From the NCBI GenBank assembly GCA_946811185.2, contig OX328102.1:48647619-48711618 (forward strand): 64,000 nt of DNA, in the 5' to 3' direction. Numbering within the stretch: the stretch's first letter is position 1; the number at the start of each line of letters is the position of its first letter. The notes below the pieces were generated by a model that was given only the letters and a program-made list of their open reading frames with translations, was not told where the DNA came from and did not search any database. The translations under genes and the position numbers were made by a program. This DNA comes from Hippopus hippopus. Taxonomy: Eukaryota > Mollusca > Bivalvia > Cardiida > Cardiidae. This document shows, one piece after another, positions 10,952 to 20,881 of this stretch.

Positions 10952-11210
10952 TGCAATGCTCTGTGAAAAGATGGCTTAATGCATCTGCAAAAGGTATCGA
11001 TTCATGACAGCCTGCGCAGTCCGTGCAGGCTGTCATGAATCGAAACATTTTGCTTGTAGTAAATTTTCCGCGTGTCCAAGGACCATTCTACCTCATGATA
11101 GAGTCGGTTGTTAGGCAAATAAATTTTATAGATCCATAATTATATGATGATTTGCTTAGTATAATGGATCACGTGGCTACATTAAGCCCCCTTTTGCCAT
11201 AACATGGCTC
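10952..11210 (+). mobile_element. MITE-B copy
   Basis: Full length. The central palindrome is a distinct, self-consistent variant (GATTCATGACAGCCTGCGCA / TGCAGGCTGTCATGAATC), so compensating change or gene conversion kept the arms paired. Confidence 0.88.
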
Positions 11211-11406
11211 TTTTATTGTACAAGCTACGCATGTCCGGAGAATCGATTTTGACTTATGTTTGCAAGTATGGATACGTTCCTTCCTGGGTTTTAAATTGAT
11301 AGAGTATTCAAATTTCACTGTTTGTTCTGGGATGCCAATAATTGAAAACATAGATACTGATTCTAAGCTTACACAGTCCAAATACTGGAATCAACCGTAT
11401 CAATAT

Positions 11407-11461
11407 AGGCCCAGTGGCGACCAAAAGTAAACAACGCGGGTGTTAAAATGCATTTAGATTT
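11407..11461 (+). repeat. Repeat K, copy beside MITE-B
   Basis: AAAAGTAAACAACGCGGGTG and TTAAAATGCATTTAGATTT match 1945-1984. Here a MITE-B separates K from J. Confidence 0.65.
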
Positions 11462-11722
11462 GAGTCATGCTCTGTAAAAAAGGGGCTTAATGCATTTGCG
11501 AAAAGTATCGACTCAGGTCAGCCTGCGCAGTCCGCGCAGGCTGACCTGGGCCGAAATTTTTCGCTATTGGTCAATTTTCTGTATGTTAAAGGACCAGTGA
11601 ACCTCATGATTCAGTCAGTTTTCATACAAAATGGATTTTATGGATCCATAATTATATGATGACTTACTTGGTATAATGGTTCACGGAAATGCACTAAGCT
11701 CCCTTTTGCCAGAGCCTCGTTA
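11462..11722 (+). mobile_element. MITE-B copy between K and J
   Basis: GAGTCATGCTCTGTAAAAAA start, intact palindrome, GGATCCATAATTATATGATG, and CCCTTTTGCCAGAGCCTCG end. The K-J junction at ~1985 lacks it. Confidence 0.9.
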
Positions 11723-11735
11723 AATTTTTTTATAT

Positions 11736-11935
11736 CAACCATTTAAAGGTATGGAAATTATTGTGAAGATGACTATCTATTATTGTATGGTTGGTGAAAG
11801 AGTCGCTGGTGAAAGTAAATTTTAAAACTAGGTAAAAAGAATGCCAAGTCGCTCTTTCTCTTTTTCTACCTAGTTTTAAAATTAATTTTTCTACTAGCGA
11901 GTAAGACTGGGCCTTTTTTTTCCGCGGAAGATAAA
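11736..11935 (+). repeat. Repeat J, copy 3
   Basis: ACCATTTAAAGGTATGGAAA start and TCGCTGGTGAAAG; a central inverted repeat (TTTTAAAACTAGGTAAAAAG / TTTTTCTACCTAGTTTTAAA) is prominent. The right arm is cut off by the following MITE-A. Confidence 0.7.
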
Positions 11936-11936
11936 C

Positions 11937-12152
11937 CTTCTACCATTCAATCCTGACTTTCAACTACTCTGATGAGGAAGGCCTGTGGAAACATTCTAGG
12001 AAAAGTAGAAAATGCTTGTAACCAACATTTTTTCCGTTTTCTACTTTGTTTTCTACCATTCCAAAGACAGAAATCACCTTTTAGCCACACTGAATTTGTC
12101 GTCTACATCTGCTTTCAAATTTGGCAGGCCTACAGTTTTGTTGTGTGGTTAA
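11937..12152 (-). mobile_element. MITE-A copy, reverse, degenerate
   Basis: Hairpin AGTAGAAAATGCTTGTAACC, AGCCACACTGAATTTGTCGTC and TTTTGTTGTGTGGTTAA terminus. Confidence 0.75.
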
Positions 12153-12224
12153 TTCTTATACTACAAACATAGCGTTTGTAGGCGGCGTAGATCAACATTA
12201 CAAAGGCGTCAAACATGAAACAAA

Positions 12225-12538
12225 CAAACGATTGGTTGAATGTATTGTATTTAACACCGTTTTCAACATTATTTCAGTTATATCGCGGCGGCCAGTGCAC
12301 CTATCCATGCTTTCCTAGAGTTTCTTTTACCACTACCCTGCACAATATTCTTTTCAAGTCATTGGTTGCTTTCCCACATAATCATCGTCGAAACAATGGT
12401 CAACGGTGAGAAAGGAATGAATCCTGTCGCGATGACTTTCATCAATCCTCGGAAAGAAATTAGCCAAGCCAAGGATCGAACCAGCGACCTCCTGTTCTCA
12501 AGTCCTGTACGCTACCAGCTGAGCTACCGGGGCTCGAC
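12225..12538 (-). mobile_element. SINE S1, full length, reverse
   Basis: Read on the minus strand: tRNA-like head (GCCCCGGTAGCTCAGCTGG, B-box region GGTTCGATCC), body with GACCATTGTTTCGACGATG and GCACTGGCCGCCGCGATATA, and a 3' end TTAAATACAATAC. Plus-strand landmarks are GGCGGCCAGTGCACCTATCC and CTACCGGGGCTCG. Confidence 0.88.
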
Positions 12539-12693
12539 CAAACAAACGAACATATGCTTCTTTTCTCACATCGAATAGAAAGTAGCAACATTGTGGAAAA
12601 GAAACGATAGTTGTTAGCAGGCTTTTAAAAGATCCCACTGCAAGTTAATGAACAGTCTTCACTCTATTGTAACTGTTATTTAGTAACCCTCTA

Positions 12694-12755
12694 CCACACA
12701 ATTCCGAGTTTTAACGACAGTGAGAAAGAAGGCTTTTAAAAACAACATCGTAACT
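12694..12755 (-). mobile_element. MITE-A terminal fragment
   Basis: AACCCTCTACCACACAATTC, CGAGTTTTAACGACAGTGAG and AAGAAGGCTTTTAAAAAC match the reversed MITE-A end; no hairpin follows. Confidence 0.65.
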
Positions 12756-12929
12756 ACTCGTCACACACTAGGTACTTTCGGAAAAAATCGTACCCACTCG
12801 GCTAATCTGTTATCGGACGTATACGGGACTGATCGGACTTTAGGCTGGTTCTCCATCAGTCTGCCATTCGTCTGCGTGGTCCGTTTGCGATTGGCATGTC
12901 CGTTTATCGCAGTCGGAACCCCTTTTCCA

Positions 12930-13217
12930 TATATGGCTTGCAACACGCGAAAAGGGGCATTCGGACATTTGCGTAAAGTGCCGTCTCGGATTAGCCTGCG
13001 CGGACTGAGTAGGCTGATCCGAGACGGCACTTTACGAATGCATTAGATTTTGTGCCAGATTTGTGCTAGATTTTGTGTAGACTTGCGCAAAACAGAAAAT
13101 TGCATGAAAACAGAAAGTGTCGTTCCGGATTAGCCTGTCCGGACGGCGCAGGCTGATCCGAGACGACACTTTACGCAAATGTCCAAATGCCCCTTTTCGC
13201 GTGTTGCAAGCCATATA
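12930..13217. mobile_element. MITE-D copy
   Basis: Termini TATGGCTTGCAACACGCG and CGCGTGTTGCAAGCCATA are inverted. Each half contains its own palindrome (CTCGGATTAGCCTGCGCGGA...; GATTAGCCTGTCCGGACGG...). Open frames of ~100 codons on both strands are palindrome artefacts. Confidence 0.9.
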
Positions 13218-13914
13218 CGAACGCGATCTGTCGTTTGAAACTGGATCCTGAAGAGCAAACATACCGGGTGAAATATTGTTGAACATTGTTGTTAATGGCT
13301 GGTGTCATATATTTTAGATACAGAAAACGAAAACGAAAGTTTTCACAAATGATTGCTGGTACCATAAGGAATAGAAACGAATTTGGCATATGCTATCATA
13401 ATCGTAAAGGACATGGTTGCTTTTTACTAATTCTTTGAATTTCTCACATTTATTTCTGCCGTTTAATTTTGTTTTCATTTGGCTTGAAATGCCGTTCAAT
13501 GGTCCGTTGCAATGAAAAAGACCGCTGCTTGTAGTGAATCTCTTTGTAGTAATAGGACCTTCCCATTGACGGACATCGCAGTCGGATACATGGAATTCCT
13601 ACTGAAAATAATGGGATCTGAACATGGGTCGGAAAATCGTACTGTCGCAAACGGATAAAGCATTCAGGTGAAAGACACATGAAAAACCAGCATTACCGGA
13701 TGACGTTTTCAGCCATCTAATCTAACCCATCTAATACGACGATATCACATAGCTAGAGCCTAGAGGCAGACAGCAGACTGGGGAACCCGACATTACAATA
13801 GAAATGCTGATGTTGTAACTCTTATCTAATTTCAAATACCGCCGGGACACTTTTATGATTTAGAATGTAACAATAGGTCTGGCTTTTGAAATATCAGATT
13901 GTTTGAGCCATGCT
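13218..13914. other. Unassigned non-coding stretch
   Basis: No feature supported. Confidence 0.4.
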
Positions 13915-14175
13915 CTGTAAAAAGGGGACTTAATGCTTCTGCAAAAAGTATATTGACCCATGTCAGCCTGCGCAGTCCGCGCAGGCTGACATGAATCGAT
14001 ACTTTTTGCTATTGGTAAATTTTCTGCATGTGTATGAAAGGATATTTTTTTTTTATCTCTACATTCAGATGATTTTTAGATTAAATGGATTATATGGATC
14101 CATAATTACGTGATGATCTGTCTGGAATGATTCATCACAGAGATGCAATAGACCCCATTTCGCCAGAGCATGCGT
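13915..14175 (+). mobile_element. MITE-B copy
   Basis: GAGCCATGCTCTGTAAAAAG start, palindrome with CATGTCAGCCTGCGCAGTC, GGATCCATAATTACGTGATG, right end ...CGCCAGAGCATGCGTT. Confidence 0.88.
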
Positions 14176-14334
14176 TATTTTTTTTTTGCAGGGTTTACAT
14201 TCTTTACTCCTATCATAGTACAGCGGAGACATTACATTTATCAATGCGCCTTTTGTAATCAAACAGTGGTGACATAAATGTGGTGACATAATTGGAAATA
14301 TATTAAAGATCTATACATCTATACTCGGATTCAT

Positions 14335-14675
14335 CCAATGTTCAGCCAGTTTTTAAACCATTTCATCTTTATTATATGAACTGTGATAATTCTTGTATCT
14401 TCATGCCAAATAATGCCTCCGATGGCTGCAAGATTGCACAGATCACGACGGATAGAAAACGCATTTATCTTTTGGAGGCCTTCAAATGAATCCCTGTTGT
14501 CGTTTCCGGTTTTAAATAAGGACAAATCCCTTGAGTTTCTTTATCCCTTACACCATATATATTGGTAATTTATCTAATTGATCTATGTTTGCAAAGCTGA
14601 GCCATTCTATACACTTTCAAGTTTCATGAGCTTTTTTTCTTTCTGGCTCTCAGGGTGTATCTTTGAACTTTTTGC
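14335..14675 (+). repeat. Dispersed repeat L, copy 1
   Basis: TTTTTAAACCATTTCATC, TTCATGCCAAATAATGCC, ATGGCTGCAAGATTGCAC, TTTTGGAGGCCTTCAAATG, GACAAATCCCTTGAGTTTC and ACACCATATATATTGG recur in the same order near 47.7, 54.0, 55.5 and 56.7 kb. No coding frame is conserved; function unknown. Confidence 0.75.
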
Positions 14676-14684
14676 ACGACGGCA

Positions 14685-14890
14685 ACATTTGAGACTTGTC
14701 CAAATTGAAAGCATTTGCAGACGACAAAAAGATGTGGTTTCAGTGGTGCGATCTGTATTTAAACGGTATAAAAATTGTGGGAAAAGGAGAAAATGCTGGT
14801 TACCAGTTGGCTGTTTTCTCCTTTTCCCACAATGTGTTCTAAAAGCCTTCTCACTCAGGATCGTTAAATAGGATTGCTTTGTAAAAGGGT
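14685..14890 (+). mobile_element. MITE-A copy
   Basis: GACTTGTCCAAATTGAAAGC, GCAGACGACAAAAAG, hairpin with a 7-bp loop insertion (TTACCAGTTGGCTG), and a GCTTTGTAAAAGGGTAA end. It abuts a MITE-C. Confidence 0.85.
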
Positions 14891-15101
14891 AAAAACTGCT
14901 AAATGAATTTTAAATGAAAAGCCTCAGCTAACAATAACTTTCAGAACACTGCAATTTCAAAGTTCTTTTCGCAGTAAGAAATCCTCACCATATCGGACAG
15001 TGTAGATCCAAGATCAGACTGCACGTTCTGTGCAGTCTGATCTTGATCTACACTGTCCGCCAAAACACATTGGGTTGCGCTTAGCAACCAAAGGGTCAAA
15101 G
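14887..15101 (-). mobile_element. MITE-C copy, reverse
   Basis: CGGACAGTGTAGATCCAAG, palindrome GACTGCACGTTCTGTGCAG, ACACTGTCCGCCAAAACAC and GCGCTTAGCAACCAAAGGG terminus. It shares its left terminus with the neighbouring MITE-A, suggesting insertion at the TTAA edge. Confidence 0.85.
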
Positions 15102-15237
15102 TCACTGTCTAAGAGCAGACAAGATCTGATAAATGGAAACGGGAACGGAACCCTGGGGAATGCAGTATTCAGAGCAAACTACATTATTCTCGAACGTGAA
15201 GATAATATCATATACGGAAATAGGTCATTTGCTTGTT

Positions 15238-15500
15238 CGTTTGATTGGTGTTTAACGCCCTTTCAACATGGTTTCTGTTATATCGCGACGGCCAGTGCAC
15301 ATATCCATACCTTCCTCCAGGAGTTTCTTTTATCAGTACTACGCTCAACATTCTAACCAAGCCACCAGCAGCTTTCCCACATAGACCATCGTGACCATCG
15401 TGAAAGAAATAATGATCTGGGGGTTAAAGAGAAATGAATTCTGTCGCAATGACTATCACCATTCCACGAACAGAAATTAGCCGAGCTCAGGATTCGAAAA
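15238..15500 (-). mobile_element. SINE S1, reverse, head truncated
   Basis: TTGATTGGTGTTTAACGCCC (3' end reversed), GCGACGGCCAGTGCAC, GAATTCTGTCGCAATGAC and AAATTAGCCGAGCTCAGG. The tRNA head beyond the B box is missing. Confidence 0.85.
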
Positions 15501-15539
15501 GGCCGTTTTTGTCAGAAAATCTAAAGAAGCATCGTAAAG

Positions 15540-15606
15540 GGAAAATAAAAGATCAGACCTCACTTTCTGCACATTCTGATCTTTTATCTACACTGTGTGA
15601 TATTCT
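15540..15606 (-). mobile_element. MITE-C core fragment
   Basis: AAAAGATCAGACCTCACTTTC / ATTCTGATCTTTTATCTACA is a decayed inverted core. Confidence 0.5.
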
Positions 15607-15705
15607 AGATACATTCTTGGCAAAACAGTCTTGAGATCTAAATATCTCGTGTTGATATGCATTTTATTTATTTAACAGCATTTTGACTCTGTAGTTGCTA
15701 CCCTT

Positions 15706-15925
15706 TACCCTTTATCTGCCAAATAAGTGAAAAACAACTTTCAAGCTAATAGTAAAAACCCAAAGGTTACCATTTAAAAGTTTTTTTTTTTTGAGGGGGG
15801 GGTCTGGTTGTCTCCTCATCGGTCAGTGTAGATCGAAGATCAGACTGCACGTTCTGTGCAGTCTGATCTTAATCTACACTATCCGCAAAGGTTCCTTGAG
15901 TCGCACTTAGCAGCCTAAGGGTTAA
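15706..15925 (-). mobile_element. MITE-C copy, reverse, full length
   Basis: Starts ACCCTTTATCTGCCAAATAA, core GACTGCACGTTCTGTGCAG, ends GTCGCACTTAGCAGCC then AAGGGTTAA. Confidence 0.88.
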
Positions 15926-16227
15926 CAGTCTATACTCTTGACAAAGAGGTAGACAAAAAAGGACACTTACTCGAGCTTGGACATTTTTATCCAACTACCG
16001 GCAGAGGAATTGCTCAAAATTCCTTATGTGCTTGCAAACGATTAAGACGGTCGGCGTAAATATGCCAGTAAACAGGCAGGGGCCCTTAGAATAAACATGT
16101 CTATATTTTTGACCAATCACAAATTTCTGTTTATTCATTTGTTATTAGTACCAAAACGTAGGTAAAAAGCCAGCACATTCAGCTACGCCGATCAAGTGTG
16201 CTGTTGGACTTTTACATAGATAAAGTA
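15926..16227. other. Unassigned non-coding stretch
   Basis: Nothing recognised. Confidence 0.35.
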
Positions 16228-16306
16228 GTGGATAATGTAGATTTCAGCTAAGAATGCACGTTTCATGCATTCTGATCTTGATCTACGTCGTCCACAAGAA
16301 GCTTCC
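16228..16306 (+). mobile_element. MITE-C core fragment
   Basis: GCACGTTTCATGCATTCTG and GATCTTGATCTACGTCGTCC preserve the core palindrome in mutated form. Confidence 0.5.
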
Positions 16307-17292
16307 AATGCATTGTTTATCGCTATCATTATCGTTCAAGTTTTTTTGTATTCTATATTAGTTGTCCGGTCAGGTGGCAGGGCACTTCGAAACTTGGTCA
16401 CGGTTGTGGGAAATAATGTCGCCCCTAGCGAAATTTATTATATTGCAAAATTTCACCATTCCAATGAGTATTGAAATGAAATTTCCCAGTTTTATGGTCT
16501 CACAAATCAAGTACGCTTACGAAATCAAATTCCGCCTCCCTCTGAATGCCCCAACAAACTGACGTCACTGAAAGTGTGTAAAACGTGCAGTTCAGTGCAA
16601 GAACCCGCTTTCATTCGACGTACTTTCATTTAAACATGGATTTAAACAACCTAAAGGGATGTAATTATTCGTTGTAAGATTCGTTGGTTAAAGTAAACGA
16701 CCATAAGTTACTTCAAACGACCATTAATTTATCATCATCATCATTTTTTTTTACCTTTAGGACTGCAAGGTTTGTTTACATCACGAAGGGGTGGCTCGTT
16801 ATTACCCCGTGTATTTGTTTTAGAATGGCAACAAACGATAATATATTTGACCATTTTCTTTTTTTTTTTTAAATAATCAATCCTTTCCGCTTTAGTGACA
16901 ACCACCAAGGCAAACGAGTGATGTTAAGGTATATTTGTCTTGTGTTCGACTGGCTTCCATTCGACGCCACCATCTTGAATCTTGCGTTGAAGTGTCTACG
17001 GGTCTCCCGATGGGGAATTTTTACTGTTCCTTTGGAGCTGTCAGTGTACAGCAATATATATTTGGAGCATATTATCCAATCAGATCGCCAGAAATTTCTT
17101 TGCAGTATAGTAACAGAAAATCTACCAAATACGTTCAAGAAAGACGTGGAAACTTCCTACTTCTGGCGAAAAACAAAAGTATATTATTTATCGAGCATTA
17201 AAACCCCAAAATAAAACGTATCTGACTCTGCAAGTCACATTTTATGCTACATGTAAGCTTTACGAGTTGTATATCCATTGCAATACGCAGGA
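16307..17292. other. Unassigned non-coding stretch
   Basis: Overlapping open frames of up to 98 codons occur near 16918-17214 on both strands. None resembles a known family, and overlap in three frames argues against coding. Confidence 0.4.
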
Positions 17293-17605
17293 GAGCCGGG
17301 CCCGGAACCTCAGTCGGTAACATACAGGAGTAGAAACTGGGAGGTGGTAGCTGGCTCGAATTCCCAACTCTGCCATTTTCTTTCCGGGGACTCATAATAG
17401 TCATTGTGATTATTTCTTCTTAAGTCGCTGACCATTGTTTCGACGATGGTTATGCGGAAAAAACAGTCATCGGCTTGAGAAGACTTTTGTAAACTGGTAA
17501 AAGAATCTCGAGGAACTCCTGGGAAGTATGGATAAGCGCACTGGCCGCCGTGATAGAAGCGAAAAATGATGAAATAGGCCTTTAACACCTACAATCAATC
17601 AATAA
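17293..17605 (+). mobile_element. SINE S1, full length
   Basis: Head GGAACCTCAGTCGGTAACAT with GGCTCGAATTCCC at the B box, body TGACCATTGTTTCGACGATG, GCGCACTGGCCGCCGTGATA, and an (ATCA)n tail CAATCAATCAATAATCAAG. Confidence 0.88.
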
Positions 17606-17810
17606 TCAAGCAATGCTCTTTTCTTTCAGAGACGTGTACAACAAAAACAAAGTGTAAGAAGGAAAAAGAAAACTTACATGTAAATGCAAATTTAGAACTT
17701 TCACTCTCGTCCACACATATCAAAACTACGTGTTTCTTCGCAGCCATATCGTTAAACAACTGAAAAAACCAGCCTAAACACATTTTGTATTTTATCCATG
17801 TGAGAGTGTC

Positions 17811-18026
17811 TTAACTCTTAAGCTGCAATTGGTAACATAGTCAGTCTTATACGGACGTTGTAGATCAAGATCAGACGGTACAGAACGTGCAGTCTTATCT
17901 TGGATCTACATCGTTCGTCACTTGATGATAAATAATCTGGACAGACAATATCTCCCTTTCAAGTAAAAATGTGGTGGTAAACCTCGAAGGTGTTCGTATT
18001 TACTTTCTTGGTAGCGAAAGAGTTAA
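17811..18026 (+). mobile_element. MITE-C copy, full length
   Basis: TTAACTCTTAAGCTGC start, core GATCAGACGGTACAGAACGTG, and GCGAAAGAGTTAA end; both edges are TTAA. Confidence 0.85.
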
Positions 18027-18384
18027 GTACCGTTTTTATCGGATATTGTTTTCCACTTTACTGCAGCTGACCATACTATCACTGAGTAACACGCATGTCA
18101 ACCGTCACGTGATTTCCTTTCCAATATTCTGATACTACAAGTTCCCCGTTGTTAATTTGGATACCAATATTGAAGAGAAACGAAGATGATATTAAACAAA
18201 AATAAACTCTCTGTTGCATGGTAATGTTTGCGATGCTCATAAAGGCGAAAACTTTTATTTTTACTTAACTCTTTTTCAGATGACATAGAAATTAGACTTG
18301 TCAAAAAAAAAAAATGTTTCCAATTGTATCTGGTCTAAACTGTTAGATGTCATTGAAATGGTAGAAAACATAGTGAAAAAGATA
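18027..18384. other. Unassigned non-coding stretch
   Basis: A-run at 18304-18313; no other signal. Confidence 0.35.
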
Positions 18385-18739
18385 GAAAGAAAAGAAAGAT
18401 TCTTTATTGACAAGTACAATGTACATAGTCACAAACTTCACAAAACATATATAATACAATATCAAGGTCATTTTAAACCATGAAATATGAATGTATCTGA
18501 GAAATACATAACTAAAAAATAATAGTTTCTGGAAATATTGAAAGGGGAAGGTAGAAGAAGAAAAGAAAGCCGTTATTTCAATAAAGGGGGAATTGTAGTT
18601 TTCTAGAGGTGTAGATGAACTAACGATCAACTGCATTCTCTGTGTGAAAAATTTTGTTCACTCTATTAATGCTAGCTTTAAGTATAACGCTAAATTAAAT
18701 AACATTTTTTGTTAGAATTCAATAGTTCGACCAATTTAA

Positions 18740-20003
18740 TCATATTTGGTCGTAAGTAGTAGATTTTTTTTAATACTTTTCACGAAGAAAGTCATAGTGC
18801 AGACATTTCAGAATAAAGTGATATTCATCCTCTATTTCTTCCTACGTAACACACTCTGCAAACCCTCTCATTTCTTGGAATTCTAGTTCGGCTAAATCGA
18901 TCAGTCTGAATTCGCAACGAGTGCGAAGATGTCCTGATTCTGCAGACATATATTCTTAAGTGGTAAGGCAAAACATCAAGATATTTTTTGTAGTTACAAG
19001 TTTCCTTTAACTGACGGTACAAAACTAGAGATGGTCATTTTTCAATTGTGGACATATTTGTTTGGATGAAGTTGTCCAATATCCGCTGTCAAAAAATAGG
19101 TATAAAAGATTTGACATTAACAGAAAATGGATTTTCCCAAACATAGGAAAACCCATTTTCATTTAATAATCTAAATACATTAGATACCCAGTTATTTAAA
19201 CCGTTCAAACAATCTTGTTTTGCAAAATCAACACCTTTTTCAGCAAAATATTATTTGTATTATTCACTTTAAACCAATACTTAATGATTTGTACATAGCG
19301 CGTGATATATAGTGGGTGACGACCAAGTTCTGCATAAACAGTGGTATTACAAGTGCTCTTCCTTACTTTAAGAATATTCTTACAAAATTTAAGGTGAATT
19401 CTTTCTATATCTTTTGATTTAGAAAACCCAGATATTTCTGCTGCATAGTTCAATGTACTACCAACGAATGAATCGAACAATTGACATAATATTTTAGGTT
19501 TTAACTTATATTTATGACAATTCATTAATAATACAAACAATGCTTTTAGCTCTTTGCCAACGATTTGTTCGTTATTCTTTTCGAAATTACCTGTATATGA
19601 AAAGACAGTACCCAAGTATGAAAAGTTGTCAACATTTTCGAGTTTCTCATTACCATAATAAAACTTTTCATTCAGAAATGTTTTTCCTTTTTTACGAAAT
19701 ACCATAACTTTGGTTTTTGAAACCCCATTTGTTACAATAATCCCTTAATCTATTTAGGCTGTTTTGCAAGTTCTCTGGGGAATTTCCAAAAATAATCACA
19801 TCGTCTGCAAATAGTAATAAAATAATGATTATATCGTCAATAATTATACCCGAATTGGGACCAACTTGTAGAAACATCTCTAAGTCTTCAATAAAAAGAG
19901 CCCACATCAGGAGCGAAATTATTTCCCCTTGTTTGAGACCGAGTGAAATGTCGAAATATTCAGAGTAGTTATTGTAAAATTTTATGCAAGATTTAACTGT
20001 ACT
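18740..20003 (-). pseudogene. LINE reverse transcriptase, C-terminal two thirds, broken
   Basis: Reading leftwards from 20003: RT palm with LGLKQGEIISLL and the catalytic LFADDVIIFG box, then a net frameshift near 19725. Next is a thumb/connection region (MVFRKKGKTF, FSYLGTVFS, GSTLNYAAEISGF, HLKFCKNILKVRKST, AELGRHPLYITRYV). Another frame shift near 19215 and stops follow. The C-terminal part has LRTRCEFRLID-like and RVCRVC motifs and IEDEYHFILKC, a cysteine/histidine knuckle common at LINE C-termini. The clade is not certain. Several inactivating lesions mean no activity. Confidence 0.88.
19994..20003. repeat. Target-site duplication, left copy
   Basis: TAACTGTACT, identical to 23217-23226, at the point where the old LINE frame breaks. 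Confidence 0.8.
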
Positions 20004-20780
20004 ATAGATCTTGCTATAAATTCGAATATCGCAGATGTTATAATTACTGGTGACTTTAATTTCAATACTATGAACGAAAATCAATTTCGTAAGGTCGAAG
20101 CTTTATGTAATCAGTTTAATTTAGTTCAATGTATTGACGAACCAACACATTTTACCAAAAATTCCATGACTACTATTGACCTTCTTTTTGTTACTATTAA
20201 AGACTCAACTCTAACAACTGGCGTTGGTGAGCCTTGTCTTGGTCTTTCAATGCGTTATCACTGTCCTGTCTTTGGTGTATCTAATTTCTTTAAACCTAGG
20301 TTAAAAACTATTCAACGTTTGATTTGGAAATACGATCAAGGCGATTATAACCAGTTAAGAGGCTGTCTTGCTAATTTCGATTGGCACTCTATACACAATG
20401 ATAATATTGACATATACGCTGCAAATCCTGAAAGTATCATGACGGATAAAACTCGTATGTTTATTCCAAGCAAAACTGTCAGGATTAACCCCCAAGAACC
20501 ACCATAGATGACCTGTTCTATTAAAAGGAAAATTCGTTATCGTAAGAGATTGTACAAAAAAGCTAAGGCATCAAATAAAGCTAGTCACTGGACAAATGTT
20601 AGAAATGAAGTAATATCACTAATTCGACAAACCAAAGAGAATTACTACGATCAGTTATCCTCAAAATTAAAATCTGGATCACTATCTCCGCGTGATTGGT
20701 AGAAAACTTTAAAGTCACTTATGTCTTCAAGTTCTTCATCGTCAATCCCTCCTCTCTTTGATTTTTCCAGCGATTCAATG
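20004..20780 (+). pseudogene. LINE endonuclease C-terminal part and linker, broken
   Basis: The frame opens in apurinic-like endonuclease sequence: IITGDFNFNTMNENQF (20040-20087), DEPTHFTKNSMTTIDLLFV, and a RYHCPVFG motif where the family normally has SDHCPV. The linker has NPQEPP then a TAG (20505-20507) where Trp is expected, followed by RKIRYRKRLYKKAK. A second TAG at 20700-20702 again replaces Trp in RDW(W)KTL. A frameshift near 20770 moves into the RT frame. The N-terminal endonuclease half is missing. Confidence 0.85.
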
Positions 20781-20881
20781 TAATTGACGATAATGAGAAA
20801 GCTAATGCACTAAACTCTTATTTTGCAAATCAGTCAAGTATAGACGATTCTTTAAGCACTGTTCCAGAAGCAAATTACCCA

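Larger units (their letters stand above)
18385..20003 (-). mobile_element. Old LINE, 3' part (interrupted)
   Basis: Minus-strand non-LTR retrotransposon whose 5' neighbour lies at 23227-23561. The 3' UTR on the minus strand ends near 18390 with an AATAAA signal (reverse of TTTATT near 18402). The reading frame is broken by stops and shifts. It was split by insertion of the plus-strand LINE at 20004-23216. Confidence 0.85.

Noticed and set aside
12720..13046. 108-codon and overlapping 89-codon frames on opposite strands
   Set aside because: Mirror-image translations of the MITE-D palindrome.
16918..17214. Overlapping 98- and 88-codon frames as a possible gene
   Set aside because: Three frames on two strands are open over the same bases, none with recognisable motifs or splice sites.
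18298..18636. Lys-rich and Phe-rich frames either side of 18.4 kb
   Set aside because: They lie in the AT-rich 3' UTR region of the old minus-strand LINE and have no domain.
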